A stretch of DNA of 64,000 bases, from contig NZ_JAFDVD010000006.1 in the NCBI RefSeq assembly GCF_016887965.1, positions 1 to 64,000 on the forward strand, given 5' to 3'. The DNA is from Phycicoccus sonneratiae (GTDB lineage: Bacteria > Actinomycetota > Actinomycetes > Actinomycetales > Dermatophilaceae). The translations under genes were made by a program, and so were the position numbers. Shown piece by piece: positions 9,101 through 17,928 of the stretch (within the stretch, counting starts at the first letter, position 1; every line of letters starts with the position of its first letter). The notes under the pieces are model-generated. The model ran no database searches. It saw nothing but the letters and a program-made list of their open reading frames with translations, and was not told the DNA's origin.

Positions 9101-9204
9101 TCGCCGACCTGCGGGCCCGGATCCCGCACCAGGTCGTCGTCACCAAGGGCGCCGACGGCAGCGGGGCCACCGTGCGGGCCGCGGGCGCGGCGCCCGCGGC
9201 CTGA
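6187..9204 (+). CDS. sbcC: exonuclease SbcCD subunit C (SMC-like ATPase)
   Basis: The 1005-residue protein has the Rad50 layout: an N-terminal ATPase half with Walker A GPTGSGKTS near residue 37 and a Q-loop around LPQGDFAAFL, a long Ala/Glu/Arg-rich coiled coil, a zinc-hook CPVC near residue 515, a returning coil, and a C-terminal half with the signature LSGGESFMASLALALG near 903 and Walker B LFIDEGFGSLD near 938. It drives ATP-dependent tethering and opening of DNA ends for SbcD. GTG at 6187 overlaps the sbcD stop; the frame is open further upstream only inside sbcD. A second cysteine motif, CPCGGG, occurs near residue 661 in the returning coil. Confidence 0.95.
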   Translation: MRIHRLEVEAFGPFAGRVVLDVDEVSAAGLFLVHGPTGSGKTSLLDAVCFALYADVPGARRKQALRSDHAAPDAVPQVVLEVTVAGRRLRITRSPEWHRPKKRGDGTTRVQPAVVLEERLGGAWTALSTRHDEVADVVLDVLGMGLKQFASVVMLPQGDFAAFLRATPEERREILERLFDIGVYSDVEQWLADARRDGAAGLDDALLALRADLVRLDDVLGALRPDGADDPDGATLAGTALDALPARLAEVADGLTDRVTASLAALDAAESLEALATQRLAGAQEVLGHRRRGEQARARLAALDAAADEHAERVRTLDAADRAAGVRGHLTALDRLRAEADARTADLDAQHDAVAALGVDLAGTDAGDAAERARSLDDVVAALARDTGTARELATGLAEGTRRRDGLVARDAALADEVPVLRAAVEAAEATVTRLSGDGARVAPLAAAVEEQEARLALHDGVDADRRRVEALQPTLAEARTAVSEALAALIALQQRRLDEMAAELATGLADGAPCPVCGSAEHPAPAVAVDPVTPEQLAVAEQAVAGARAASAAVEGEVTALEAAVGTRLDVLGGATRADVETALEQARAEHADAVTAAASLATGTAELRVRRSALERLTAEQDRLAATLEALDERLAEVATEAEATTVRLADDLAQHAGCPCGGGADTRRHARVVTALTELATASASVSDARARLDAASEDLAAALSDTGFATAREAAEALLGVADTDRLRDAVLGHERDRTAAAAALTEPEVLEALAGDAPDVDALRLAAAEARRTVLAAGTEHDALGRATRTLERLRPGLEAACAAVADRAARQARVRELADTVGGTGGDNTLRMRLTSFVLAARLEKVAALANERLAVMGGGRYLLEHSDDRAARGARSGLGLRVLDQWTGRSRDTASLSGGESFMASLALALGLADAVREEAGGLDLGTLFIDEGFGSLDDDSLEQVLTVLDGLREGGRAVGVVSHVADLRARIPHQVVVTKGADGSGATVRAAGAAPAA
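9177..9201 (+). terminator. hairpin at the 3' end of sbcC
   Basis: A 12-bp perfect inverted repeat (9177-9188 with 9190-9201) overlaps the last codons of sbcC. It lies between convergent sbcC and gcvP, so it may end transcription on one or both strands. No U tract follows. Confidence 0.4.
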
Positions 9205-9219
9205 GCGGCCCGAGCGGCC

Positions 9220-12093
<2,874 letters not shown>

Positions 12094-12147
12094 GGGACCT
12101 CCAGGGAGACGGACGGGTGTCGTCCTCCCCCTCTGTCGGCCGGTGGG

Positions 12148-12250
12148 CCTCCAGAGGTGCCTGTCCCGTGCGGTCCTTGGGCCTGAGAGGTTCCGGGGAG
12201 TGTTGCCCCTTCGGCGCCCCGGCACGTGGCCGAGGACTCTCCCGCACGGT
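12148..12250 (-). ncRNA. glycine riboswitch (single aptamer visible)
   Basis: On the minus strand the gcvP leader carries the glycine aptamer core in order: GCGGGAGAGTCC, then CGCCGAAGGGGCAA, then CCTCTCAGGCCCAAGGACCG, then GGGACAGGCACCTCTGGA. These are the conserved blocks of the family. The two ends pair (CCGTGCGG with CGCACGG). Only one aptamer is seen between the promoter and gcvP, although many glycine riboswitches are tandem. A hairpin at 12104-12130, immediately before the ribosome binding site, could be the expression platform. Glycine would be expected to raise gcvP expression. Confidence 0.9.
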
Positions 12251-12265
12251 GTGAGCGGCCCGGCA

Positions 12266-12271
12266 ACCCTA
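12266..12271 (-). promoter_or_regulatory. -10 element upstream of the glycine riboswitch
   Basis: TAGGGT on the minus strand lies about 16 bases before the first conserved riboswitch stem, placing the transcription start near 12259. Confidence 0.45.
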
Positions 12272-12334
12272 ACACCGGGACGGCGTCGCCACCGCCCGCG
12301 ACGCCGCGTGGCGGGGCAGGTGGTGGAGGGTGGG

Positions 12335-12919
12335 TCAGGCCAGGCGCGCCGCGCGGCGCAGGCCGAGCTCGTCGCCCGCCTGGACGGCCTCGGCGCCGCC
12401 CTCGTGGTCGGAGCGCTCGCTGGGGAGCGAGGCGAGCTCGCCCTCGACCTCACGCCAGACCTTGCCGACGGCGATGCCGAAGACGCCCTGACCGCCCTGG
12501 AGGAGGTCGATGACCTCGTCGGCGGAGGTGCACTCGTAGACCGAGGCGCCGTCGCTCATGAGGGTGATGCCGGCGAGGTCGTCGACGCCGCGCGCCCGCA
12601 GGACCTGGATCGCGCCGCGGATCTGCTGGAGCGAGACGCCGGTGTCGAGCAGGCGCTTGACCACCTTGAGCACGAGGATGTCGCGGAAGCCGTAGAGGCG
12701 CTGCGTGCCGGAGCCGCCGGCCGCGCGCACGGAGGGCTCGACGAGACCGGTGCGGGCCCAGTAGTCGAGCTGGCGGTAGGTGATGCCGGCGGCCTTGCAG
12801 GCCGTCGGGCCGCGGTAGCCGACCTCGTCGTCGAGCTCGGGCAGGTCGTCGGCGAACAGCACGCCCTGCGCCGCGACCGGGACGGACCCGTTCGCTCGCG
12901 CCTCTCCGGTGGAGCCCAC
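12335..12919 (-). CDS. MerR-family transcriptional regulator (Rv1830/ResR-like)
   Basis: The 194-residue protein has a MerR winged-helix domain from about residue 35: [26 protein letters not shown], then [28 protein letters not shown]. It lacks a cysteine-rich effector domain; the C-terminal part ([34 protein letters not shown]) is typical of the actinobacterial Rv1830 type, linked to growth and division control. Position agrees: it sits between gcvP and the bifunctional nuclease, as Rv1830 sits next to Rv1829 and gcvB. A GGAGGTAG ribosome binding site precedes GTG at 12919. Its own promoter has a 19-bp spacer and repeats, suggesting autoregulation. Confidence 0.85.
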   Translation of the reverse strand: MGSTGEARANGSVPVAAQGVLFADDLPELDDEVGYRGPTACKAAGITYRQLDYWARTGLVEPSVRAAGGSGTQRLYGFRDILVLKVVKRLLDTGVSLQQIRGAIQVLRARGVDDLAGITLMSDGASVYECTSADEVIDLLQGGQGVFGIAVGKVWREVEGELASLPSERSDHEGGAEAVQAGDELGLRRAARLA

Positions 12920-12953
12920 GCCTACCTCCTGATGTGGCCGCCTGTCGGGGGCG

Positions 12954-12984
12954 ACTCTACGCCGGGGAATGACATGGACGTCAC
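12954..12984 (-). promoter_or_regulatory. candidate MerR-type promoter with 19-bp spacer
   Basis: On the minus strand GTGACG (12979-12984) and TAGAGT (12954-12959) are separated by exactly 19 bases. MerR-family activators work at such overlong spacers. The -35 hexamer is also one of four GTGACG half sites in the adjoining palindrome. Confidence 0.4.
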
Positions 12985-13015
12985 TCTCCGCGTCACTTCT
13001 GTGACGGGTGTGACG
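12979..13015. repeat. palindromic cluster of four GTGACG half sites
   Basis: CGTCAC occurs at 12979 and 12991, and GTGACG at 13001 and 13010. The inner pair forms a perfect 16-base inverted repeat with a 4-base centre. The cluster lies upstream of the ResR-like gene and is a plausible operator. Confidence 0.5.
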
Positions 13016-13090
13016 GTAGGGGCGGATGTGACTCAGGTCAACGACCCTCGTCGCGCCACGCTCACCGGCGTGTCGCGGCGGCGTGTCGGG

Positions 13091-13582
13091 TCAGGAGTCG
13101 GCCTCGGTGTCGAAGTCGTCGGCCGAGACGTGGTCGAGGAACTCCTTGAACTTCTCGACCTCGTCGTCCTCGGTCTCGGCCATCTCGACCCCGGCCTCGT
13201 CGAGCAGCTCGTCCTCGGCGACGATCTCGGCGCCGGCGCGCAGCGCGAGGGCGATGGCGTCCGAGGACCGCGAGTCGACGTCGGTGCCGCCGCCGGCCGC
13301 GCCGCCGTCGAGGGCGAGCACGGCGTGGAACGCGCCGTCGCGCAGGGCGACGATGCGGACACGGGTCAGCTCGTGGCCGAGCTCGTCGATGACGTTGCGG
13401 AGCAGGTCGTGGGTGAGGGGGCGCGGCGGGACGACACCCTGCTGCGCGTAGGCGATGGCGGTGGCCTCGGCGGCCCCGATCCAGATCGGCAGGTACCGGT
13501 CGCCGTCGCGCTCCCGCAGGAGGACGATCGGCTGGTTGTTGGGCATCTCGACCCGCACTCCGAGCACGTCCATCACCTTCAC
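13091..13582 (-). CDS. bifunctional nuclease family protein (DUF151)
   Basis: The 163-residue protein starts KVMDVLGVRVEMPNNQPIVLLRERDGDRYLPIWIG, the signature of the bifunctional nuclease domain, and keeps the central SSDAIALALRAGAEI motif. Some characterised members cut both RNA and DNA in vitro; their cellular role is unclear. A very acidic tail (DDEVEKFKEFLDHVSADDFDTEADS) follows. Position between the two MerR genes matches Rv1829. GTG at 13582 has TACGGT six bases upstream and no ribosome binding site, so a leaderless start is likely. Confidence 0.9.
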   Translation of the reverse strand: MKVMDVLGVRVEMPNNQPIVLLRERDGDRYLPIWIGAAEATAIAYAQQGVVPPRPLTHDLLRNVIDELGHELTRVRIVALRDGAFHAVLALDGGAAGGGTDVDSRSSDAIALALRAGAEIVAEDELLDEAGVEMAETEDDEVEKFKEFLDHVSADDFDTEADS

Positions 13583-13588
13583 CCCGTC

Positions 13589-13594
13589 ACCGTA
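13589..13594 (-). promoter_or_regulatory. -10 element, leaderless promoter of the bifunctional nuclease gene
   Basis: TACGGT on the minus strand is six bases before the GTG start codon at 13582. Confidence 0.5.
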
Positions 13595-13623
13595 CCCCGG
13601 CTCCCCCGCCGCCCGGGTGGTGG

Positions 13624-14304
13624 TCAGTGACCCGTGCCGAGGCCACCCCGGACGAGGGCCGCGTGCAGGGCCAGGACGAGGTGGGTGACCTCCTCGCGAC
13701 CGCGCCGGGCATCGGCTCCGCGCAGCACGCCCGTGGCCTGCTCGACGAGCCCGACCTCGCGGTCGGCCGCCGCGCGGAAGAGCCGCAGGTGCCGCGCCTC
13801 GACGCCGTACCGCGCGAGGCCGGCGGCGGCCCGGGCGGCCCGCAGGTCGTCCTCGCCGTGCAGTCCGTCGGGTCCGGGGCGGAGCAGCCCGTGGTCGACG
13901 AGCTCGGCGACCGCGCCCGGGGCGAGGGTGCTGGCCCGCGCGAGCTCGGCGGCGGTCAGCCGCACCGCCCGGCCGGCGAGCAGCGGGGACGGGTCGGGGA
14001 CGTCGGGGTCGGGCGCGGGCTCGGGGACCTCCGGGCGCCGGTCGGGGCCGGTCGGCTCGAGCCCGCGGTCGATGGCCTCGAGCGCCTCGCGGATGACCTT
14101 GAGCGGCCAGAAGAGCTCGCGCTGGGCGCGGAGGACGTAGCGGATGCGCTCGACGTCGTCGGTCGAGTAGCGCCGGTAGCCGGACCCGCTGCGCTCGGGT
14201 GTGACGAGCCCCTCGGCCTCGAGGAAGCGGACCTTCGAGATCGTGACGTCCGGGAAGTCCTCGGACAGGGAGCGCACGACGGCCCCGATGGTCAGGGGCT
14301 TCAC
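13624..14304 (-). CDS. ftsR: MerR-family transcriptional regulator FtsR
   Basis: The 226-residue protein begins with TIGAVVRSLSEDFPDVTISKVRFLEAEGLVTPERSGSGYRRYSTDDVERIRYVL, a MerR helix-turn-helix with the FtsR-specific spacing. FtsR (Corynebacterium glutamicum) and Rv1828 are encoded next to the FHA protein OdhI/GarA, and FtsR activates ftsZ. The gene directly follows the FHA gene here, with a 10-base gap. The region after residue 85 is proline- and aspartate-rich, then an alanine-rich helical domain. The orthology call rests on N-terminal similarity and synteny. Confidence 0.85.
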   Translation of the reverse strand: MKPLTIGAVVRSLSEDFPDVTISKVRFLEAEGLVTPERSGSGYRRYSTDDVERIRYVLRAQRELFWPLKVIREALEAIDRGLEPTGPDRRPEVPEPAPDPDVPDPSPLLAGRAVRLTAAELARASTLAPGAVAELVDHGLLRPGPDGLHGEDDLRAARAAAGLARYGVEARHLRLFRAAADREVGLVEQATGVLRGADARRGREEVTHLVLALHAALVRGGLGTGH

Positions 14305-14314
14305 GGCCGGGGGC

Positions 14315-14770
14315 TCAGGCCTGGGCGGCCGCGTAGAAGACGAGGCGGAACTTGCCGATCTGGACCTCGTCGCCGGTCGTCAGGGACGTCTCGTCGACGA
14401 GGTCGCGGTTGACGTAGGTGCCGTTGAGGGACCCGACGTCGTGGACCGAGAAGACCCCACCGGCGCGGCGGAACACGGCGTGCTTGCGCGAGACCGTGAC
14501 GTCGTCGAGGAAGATGTCGCTGTCGGGGTGGCGCCCCGACATCACCTCGTCGTCGTCGAGGAGGAAGCGGGCGCCGGTGTTCGGGCCGCGCAGGACCACG
14601 AGGAGCGCGGTGCCGGGGCGCAGGGCCTCGACCGTGGCGAGGTCGGCCTTCGTGAGGACGTGCTCGGCCTCCCCCTGCGCCTCGACCCGCCCGGCGCCCT
14701 CGACGGCCTGCAGGCGCATCGTCGTGGGCTCGGGTGCGGCCTGCTCGTCGCCGTGCTCGTCGGCTGTCAT
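14315..14770 (-). CDS. garA: FHA-domain protein, GarA/OdhI-like
   Basis: This 151-residue protein is the actinobacterial FHA regulator that inhibits 2-oxoglutarate dehydrogenase and glutamate dehydrogenase in its unphosphorylated form. The FHA core is intact: R80 in SGRHPDSD, S94 and H97 in VSRKH, N116 in GSLNGTY, and the final EVQIGKFRLVF. The N-terminal phosphosite that PknB/PknG-type kinases modify (ETTS in mycobacteria) is diverged: E14-P15-T16-T17-M18. Whether switching still works that way is uncertain. It heads the garA-ftsR unit, and gcvH lies 113 bases upstream. TAGGGT at 14825-14830 would give a leader of about 48 bases. Confidence 0.9.
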   Translation of the reverse strand: MTADEHGDEQAAPEPTTMRLQAVEGAGRVEAQGEAEHVLTKADLATVEALRPGTALLVVLRGPNTGARFLLDDDEVMSGRHPDSDIFLDDVTVSRKHAVFRRAGGVFSVHDVGSLNGTYVNRDLVDETSLTTGDEVQIGKFRLVFYAAAQA

Positions 14771-14824
14771 CTCGCCCTGTCCACCCTTCCTCGACCCTGT
14801 CTCGTCACCGCCTCGCGGACTGCC

Positions 14825-14830
14825 ACCCTA
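14825..14830 (-). promoter_or_regulatory. -10 element upstream of the garA-like gene
   Basis: TAGGGT on the minus strand lies in the 113-base gap between gcvH and the FHA gene, 54 bases before its ATG. Confidence 0.35.
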
Positions 14831-14883
14831 GATCACGGGGGCGCGGATGTCCCCCTCGTCGGGCGGGACCGCCCCCGCGACCC

Positions 14884-15270
14884 TCAGGAGAGCTGCGAGG
14901 TGTAGCCGTCGACGTCGAGGAGCGCCGCGACGGCACCCGCGTCGGCGGGGCGCAGCTCGTACATCCAGCCCTCGCCGTACGGGTCGGTGTTGACGAGCTC
15001 GGGGGTGGCGTCGAGGGCGCCGTTGACGGCGGTGACCTCACCGGCGATCGGCGCGTAGAGGTCGCTGACCGACTTCGTCGACTCGACCTCGCCGCAGGTG
15101 TCGCCGGCCGCCACGGTGTCGCCGACGCCGGGCAGGCTGACGTAGACGACGTCGCCGAGCGCCTCCTGCGCGAAGGCCGTGATGCCGATGCGCACGGTGT
15201 CGCCCTCCTCGCGGACCCACTCGTGCTCGGCGGTGTAGCGCAGGCCTGCGGGGTACTCGAGGTCGCTCAT
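14884..15270 (-). CDS. gcvH: glycine cleavage system H protein
   Basis: The 128-residue protein is the lipoyl carrier that shuttles the aminomethyl group between the P, T and L proteins. The lipoylation motif GEVESTKSVSDLYAP is present with K66 as the modified lysine, and the N-terminal YTAEHEWVREEGDTVRIGIT is typical. ATG at 15270 has an ACAGGAG ribosome binding site seven bases upstream. It lies between the DUF881 gene and garA exactly as in mycobacteria (Rv1825-gcvH-garA). Unlike gcvP it has no riboswitch. Confidence 0.95.
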   Translation of the reverse strand: MSDLEYPAGLRYTAEHEWVREEGDTVRIGITAFAQEALGDVVYVSLPGVGDTVAAGDTCGEVESTKSVSDLYAPIAGEVTAVNGALDATPELVNTDPYGEGWMYELRPADAGAVAALLDVDGYTSQLS

Positions 15271-15301
15271 GACTCTCCTGTGTCTCGGGCGCGCGGACGC
15301 G

Positions 15302-16066
15302 TCACGGGGTGGCGGTGGGTACCGGGCGAGCGTACTGAGGGGCGGTGACGCTGAGCAACGCGTCGACGGCGAGCTCGTCGCGGATGTCGATCGAGAGCCG
15401 TCCGCCCTTGCCCCGGACGGTGGCGTTGACGCCGCCGGGGATCTGCATCGCGCCGGCGAGGGTGTCGGAGTCGCCGATCGCGCGGATGACGTACGGCGGG
15501 CGCACGAGGGACCCGGAGACCGAGATGCCGCCGTCGGCGTCGGCGAACCACGTGGAGGCGACGACCCGGACGTCGCCGACCTGGATCGCCTCGGCACCGG
15601 CGTCGCGCAGCTCCTGGATCGTGTCGAGGACGATGGACGGGGTGATCTTCAGCTCGGGGTCGTCGATGCGCAGGAGCACGCCCGGTCCCTTCGCCGGGGC
15701 CGTCCCCGCGAGGATGCCGAGCGCGTCGACCCGCTCCTGGGCGGCGCGCTGCGCCTCCTCCTCGCTCGTCGTGCGGCTCTTGAGGAGCTCGAGGGAGGAC
15801 TGGAGGTCGCGGACCTCGTCGCTCAGCCGGTCGCCGTCCTGGTCGACGTCGGCGAAGATGCGCACCAGCTCGTCCTCGCGCAGGTTCTCCAGCCCCTGGA
15901 TGGAGGTCTGGCGGACCTGGGCGATGATCGCGAACCCGAGCGAGGCGGCGAGGAGCATCGCGAGGAGGTTGGACCGGCTCGGCCGCGGCGACCCGGCACG
16001 CCGCAGCCGGGCCCACGCGTGACGGGCGTCGTCCGGCGGGCGGGGGGTGGAGTCGCCCGTGCTCAT
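15302..16066 (-). CDS. DUF881 family membrane-anchored protein (second of pair)
   Basis: The 254-residue protein has an N-terminal cytoplasmic stretch, a membrane segment (NLLAMLLAASLGFAIIAQV), a heptad-like region (DQDGDRLSDEVRDLQSSLELLKSR) and a DUF881 domain with GPGVLLRIDDPELKITPSIVLDTIQELRDAGAEAIQVGD. The DUF881-Sbp-DUF881 module is conserved beside pgsA in actinobacteria and Firmicutes; its job is not known. ATG at 16066 overlaps the Sbp stop as ATGA, so translation is coupled. The frame is open beyond this only through the Sbp gene. Confidence 0.9.
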   Translation of the reverse strand: MSTGDSTPRPPDDARHAWARLRRAGSPRPSRSNLLAMLLAASLGFAIIAQVRQTSIQGLENLREDELVRIFADVDQDGDRLSDEVRDLQSSLELLKSRTTSEEEAQRAAQERVDALGILAGTAPAKGPGVLLRIDDPELKITPSIVLDTIQELRDAGAEAIQVGDVRVVASTWFADADGGISVSGSLVRPPYVIRAIGDSDTLAGAMQIPGGVNATVRGKGGRLSIDIRDELAVDALLSVTAPQYARPVPTATP

Positions 16067-16395
16067 GCGTCGAAGAGGTGGCGGCGGATCGAGGCGACGT
16101 TGGAGAAGATCCGGACCCCGAGGACGACGACGACGCCCGTGGACAGCTGGCTGCCGACGCCGAGCTTGTCGCCGAGGAAGACGATGAACGCGGCGACGAG
16201 GACGTTGGAGAGGAACGAGACGACGAAGACCTTGTCGCTGAAGATGCCGTCGAGGATGGCGCGCACCGCACCGAAGACGGCGTCGAGGGCCGCGATGACG
16301 GCGATGGGCAGGTACGGCTGGAGCCACACCGGCACGGCGGGCTGGAGCAGCAGGCCGACGACGATGCCGAGGGCCAGGCCGATGGCAGGGATCAC
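16063..16395 (-). CDS. small basic protein family (Sbp, DUF1290) membrane protein
   Basis: The 110-residue protein has three hydrophobic segments: IPAIGLALGIVVGLLLQ, LPIAVIAALDAVFGAVRAIL and VSFLSNVLVAAFIVFLG, ending in NVASIRRHLFDA. This is the Sbp family, always found between two DUF881 genes. GTG at 16395 overlaps the upstream DUF881 stop as GTGA and is chosen for that reason; a longer open frame upstream is inside the neighbouring gene. Function unknown; a membrane partner of the DUF881 proteins is a reasonable inference. Confidence 0.9.
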   Translation of the reverse strand: MIPAIGLALGIVVGLLLQPAVPVWLQPYLPIAVIAALDAVFGAVRAILDGIFSDKVFVVSFLSNVLVAAFIVFLGDKLGVGSQLSTGVVVVLGVRIFSNVASIRRHLFDA

Positions 16396-17285
16396 GACGA
16401 GCCGTCCTCCGGGTCGCTGGTCGTCCCGCTCGTCGGGGACGCCCCAGTATCCATCGGCTGCGCGTACCGCGTCGTCAGGCCCACCGCGGCCGGCACCCGG
16501 AGGTCGCGCGAAACGTCGGTGTCGGCCCGGATGCCGAAGGTGCTGTGGAGCGTCGAGAGGTAGCTGCCACCGGCCCCGTCGGCGAAGTCGCCGGGCAGCC
16601 GCTCGGGGTCGCCGAGGGCCGTCACGACGTACGGGCGAGCGAGGGGCCGGTAGTTGACGACGAGCGCGGACCCGGCGAAGCGGATCGGCGAGGTCGAGGT
16701 CAGCCGGTTGCCGTTGATGCTCACCGCCTCCGCGCCCGCGCGCCACAGGGCATTGACGACGAACTGGAGGTCGCGGGCCTGCACGCGCTTCTGGTCGGCG
16801 CCGTCGCCGGTGGCGTCCTCATCGGCGGCGTCGGGCGCGTCGTCGAGGGTGAGGACGACGCCGGGGCCGGTGAGCGGGACGGCGCCGACGACCTGGGCGA
16901 GCTCGCGGCTGCGTCCGACGCTGCCGCCCGAGCTGCCGAGCTGCTCGGCCTCCAGCGCGGTCACGTCGGCCTGGAGGGCCTGCGCCTGCGCCGAGAGCCG
17001 GTCGACCTCGGTGCGGCGGGTCTCGATCTGCCGGGTGAGGTCGGTGCGCGCGGCGCTGCGCGGGGTGTCGTCGGCCCGCAGGTTCGAGGCCGCGACCCCG
17101 ACGACGAGCCCGATGGCCAGCGTCGCGGCGACGAGGCGCGGGGCCCGCAGCGACGTCGAGCGCGGCAGGCCGGCCCGCTCGCGCCGGTCGGCGGCGGCCT
17201 GGTACCCCGGGTCGAGGGGGCGTTCCATCATCGTCCGGATGAGCGTCATCGACGCGTCCGGCCGGCGGGTCGGCCGCGTGCTCAC
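16392..17285 (-). CDS. DUF881 family membrane-anchored protein (first of pair)
   Basis: The 297-residue protein has a cytoplasmic N terminus, a membrane segment near residues 55-75 (LVAATLAIGLVVGVAAS), a coiled-coil stretch (TDLTRQIETRRTEVDRLSAQ) and a DUF881 domain with TGPGVVLTLDDAP and VVNALWRAGAEAVSINGNRLTS. A region of acidic residues (DAADEDATGDGADQ) interrupts the domain and looks like a lineage insertion. GTG at 17285 overlaps the upstream phosphatidyltransferase stop as GTGA. ATG 15 codons later is an alternative start. Confidence 0.9.
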   Translation of the reverse strand: MSTRPTRRPDASMTLIRTMMERPLDPGYQAAADRRERAGLPRSTSLRAPRLVAATLAIGLVVGVAASNLRADDTPRSAARTDLTRQIETRRTEVDRLSAQAQALQADVTALEAEQLGSSGGSVGRSRELAQVVGAVPLTGPGVVLTLDDAPDAADEDATGDGADQKRVQARDLQFVVNALWRAGAEAVSINGNRLTSTSPIRFAGSALVVNYRPLARPYVVTALGDPERLPGDFADGAGGSYLSTLHSTFGIRADTDVSRDLRVPAAVGLTTRYAQPMDTGASPTSGTTSDPEDGSS

Positions 17286-17872
17286 GCCGCGACCGCCCGG
17301 TCGTGGGCCAGCAGCCGCCGCAGCTGCATCGCGTAGAGGACACCGGAGAGCCAGTAGAGGACGATCCCCCACCACGCGAAGCCCCAGCCGACCGGCTCGG
17401 CGATGCGGGCGAGGGTGGAGTCACCGTCGGCGAGCAGGAGCAGCGGGAAGGCGTAGAGCAGGTTGAAGGTGGCGGCCTTGCCGGCGAAGTGCACGGGCAG
17501 CCCGACCCAGCCGTGGCGCTGCGCGACGAGCACGACGACGGCCATGAACGCCTCGCGGGCGAAGAGCACGACGACGACCCACCACGGGAGGATGTCGCGC
17601 CAGGCGAGGCCGACGAGCGTCGAGGCGATGTAGAGCCGGTCGGCGACGGGGTCGAGGAGCTGGCCGAGCCGCGACTCCAGGCCGTAGGCGCGGGCGATCT
17701 TGCCGTCGAGGTAGTCGGTGAGGCCCGAGGCCATGAGGAGCACGAGGGCGAGGGCGTCGTGCTCGGTGACGATCGCCCAGAGGAAGACCGGCACGCCGAC
17801 GAGCCGCAGCGCGCTGAGCACGTTGGGCACGGTGAGGACGCGGGTGCTCACCGGTGCCTGCGGGTCCGCCAT
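17282..17872 (-). CDS. CDP-alcohol phosphatidyltransferase (PgsA2-like)
   Basis: The 196-residue integral membrane enzyme has the full CDP-alcohol motif DGKIARAYGLESRLGQLLDPVADR near residue 60 and several hydrophobic helices. It moves a phosphatidyl group from CDP-diacylglycerol to an alcohol; by position (Rv1822 equivalent) the alcohol may be glycerol 3-phosphate or the product may be cardiolipin-type, but the sequence does not decide. ATG at 17872 has TACAGT six bases upstream, so a leaderless start. It leads the phosphatidyltransferase-DUF881-Sbp-DUF881 operon; gcvH follows after a 31-base gap. Confidence 0.9.
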   Translation of the reverse strand: MADPQAPVSTRVLTVPNVLSALRLVGVPVFLWAIVTEHDALALVLLMASGLTDYLDGKIARAYGLESRLGQLLDPVADRLYIASTLVGLAWRDILPWWVVVVLFAREAFMAVVVLVAQRHGWVGLPVHFAGKAATFNLLYAFPLLLLADGDSTLARIAEPVGWGFAWWGIVLYWLSGVLYAMQLRRLLAHDRAVAA

Positions 17873-17878
17873 GGCGCC

Positions 17879-17884
17879 ACTGTA
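17879..17884 (-). promoter_or_regulatory. -10 element, leaderless promoter of the phosphatidyltransferase operon
   Basis: TACAGT on the minus strand is six bases before the ATG at 17872. The divergent aminotransferase promoter lies only about 30 bases away. Confidence 0.5.
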
Positions 17885-17916
17885 TGGGGTGCCGCGGCGG
17901 CCCCGCCGCACGCGCC

Positions 17917-17922
17917 TAGGGT
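17917..17922 (+). promoter_or_regulatory. -10 element, leaderless promoter of the MalY-type aminotransferase gene
   Basis: TAGGGT is six bases before the ATG at 17929, with no room for a separate leader. Confidence 0.55.
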
Positions 17923-17928
17923 GGCGGG

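Noticed and set aside
5677-9129. 1150-residue open frame antisense to sbcD/sbcC
   Set aside because: It mirrors the codon bias of sbcC on the other strand, is low-complexity (Gly/Glu/Arg), and has no motif. Similar long shadows occur over gcvP (9262-12186), der (20280-22553), relA (37007-39601) and thrS (59932-62514).
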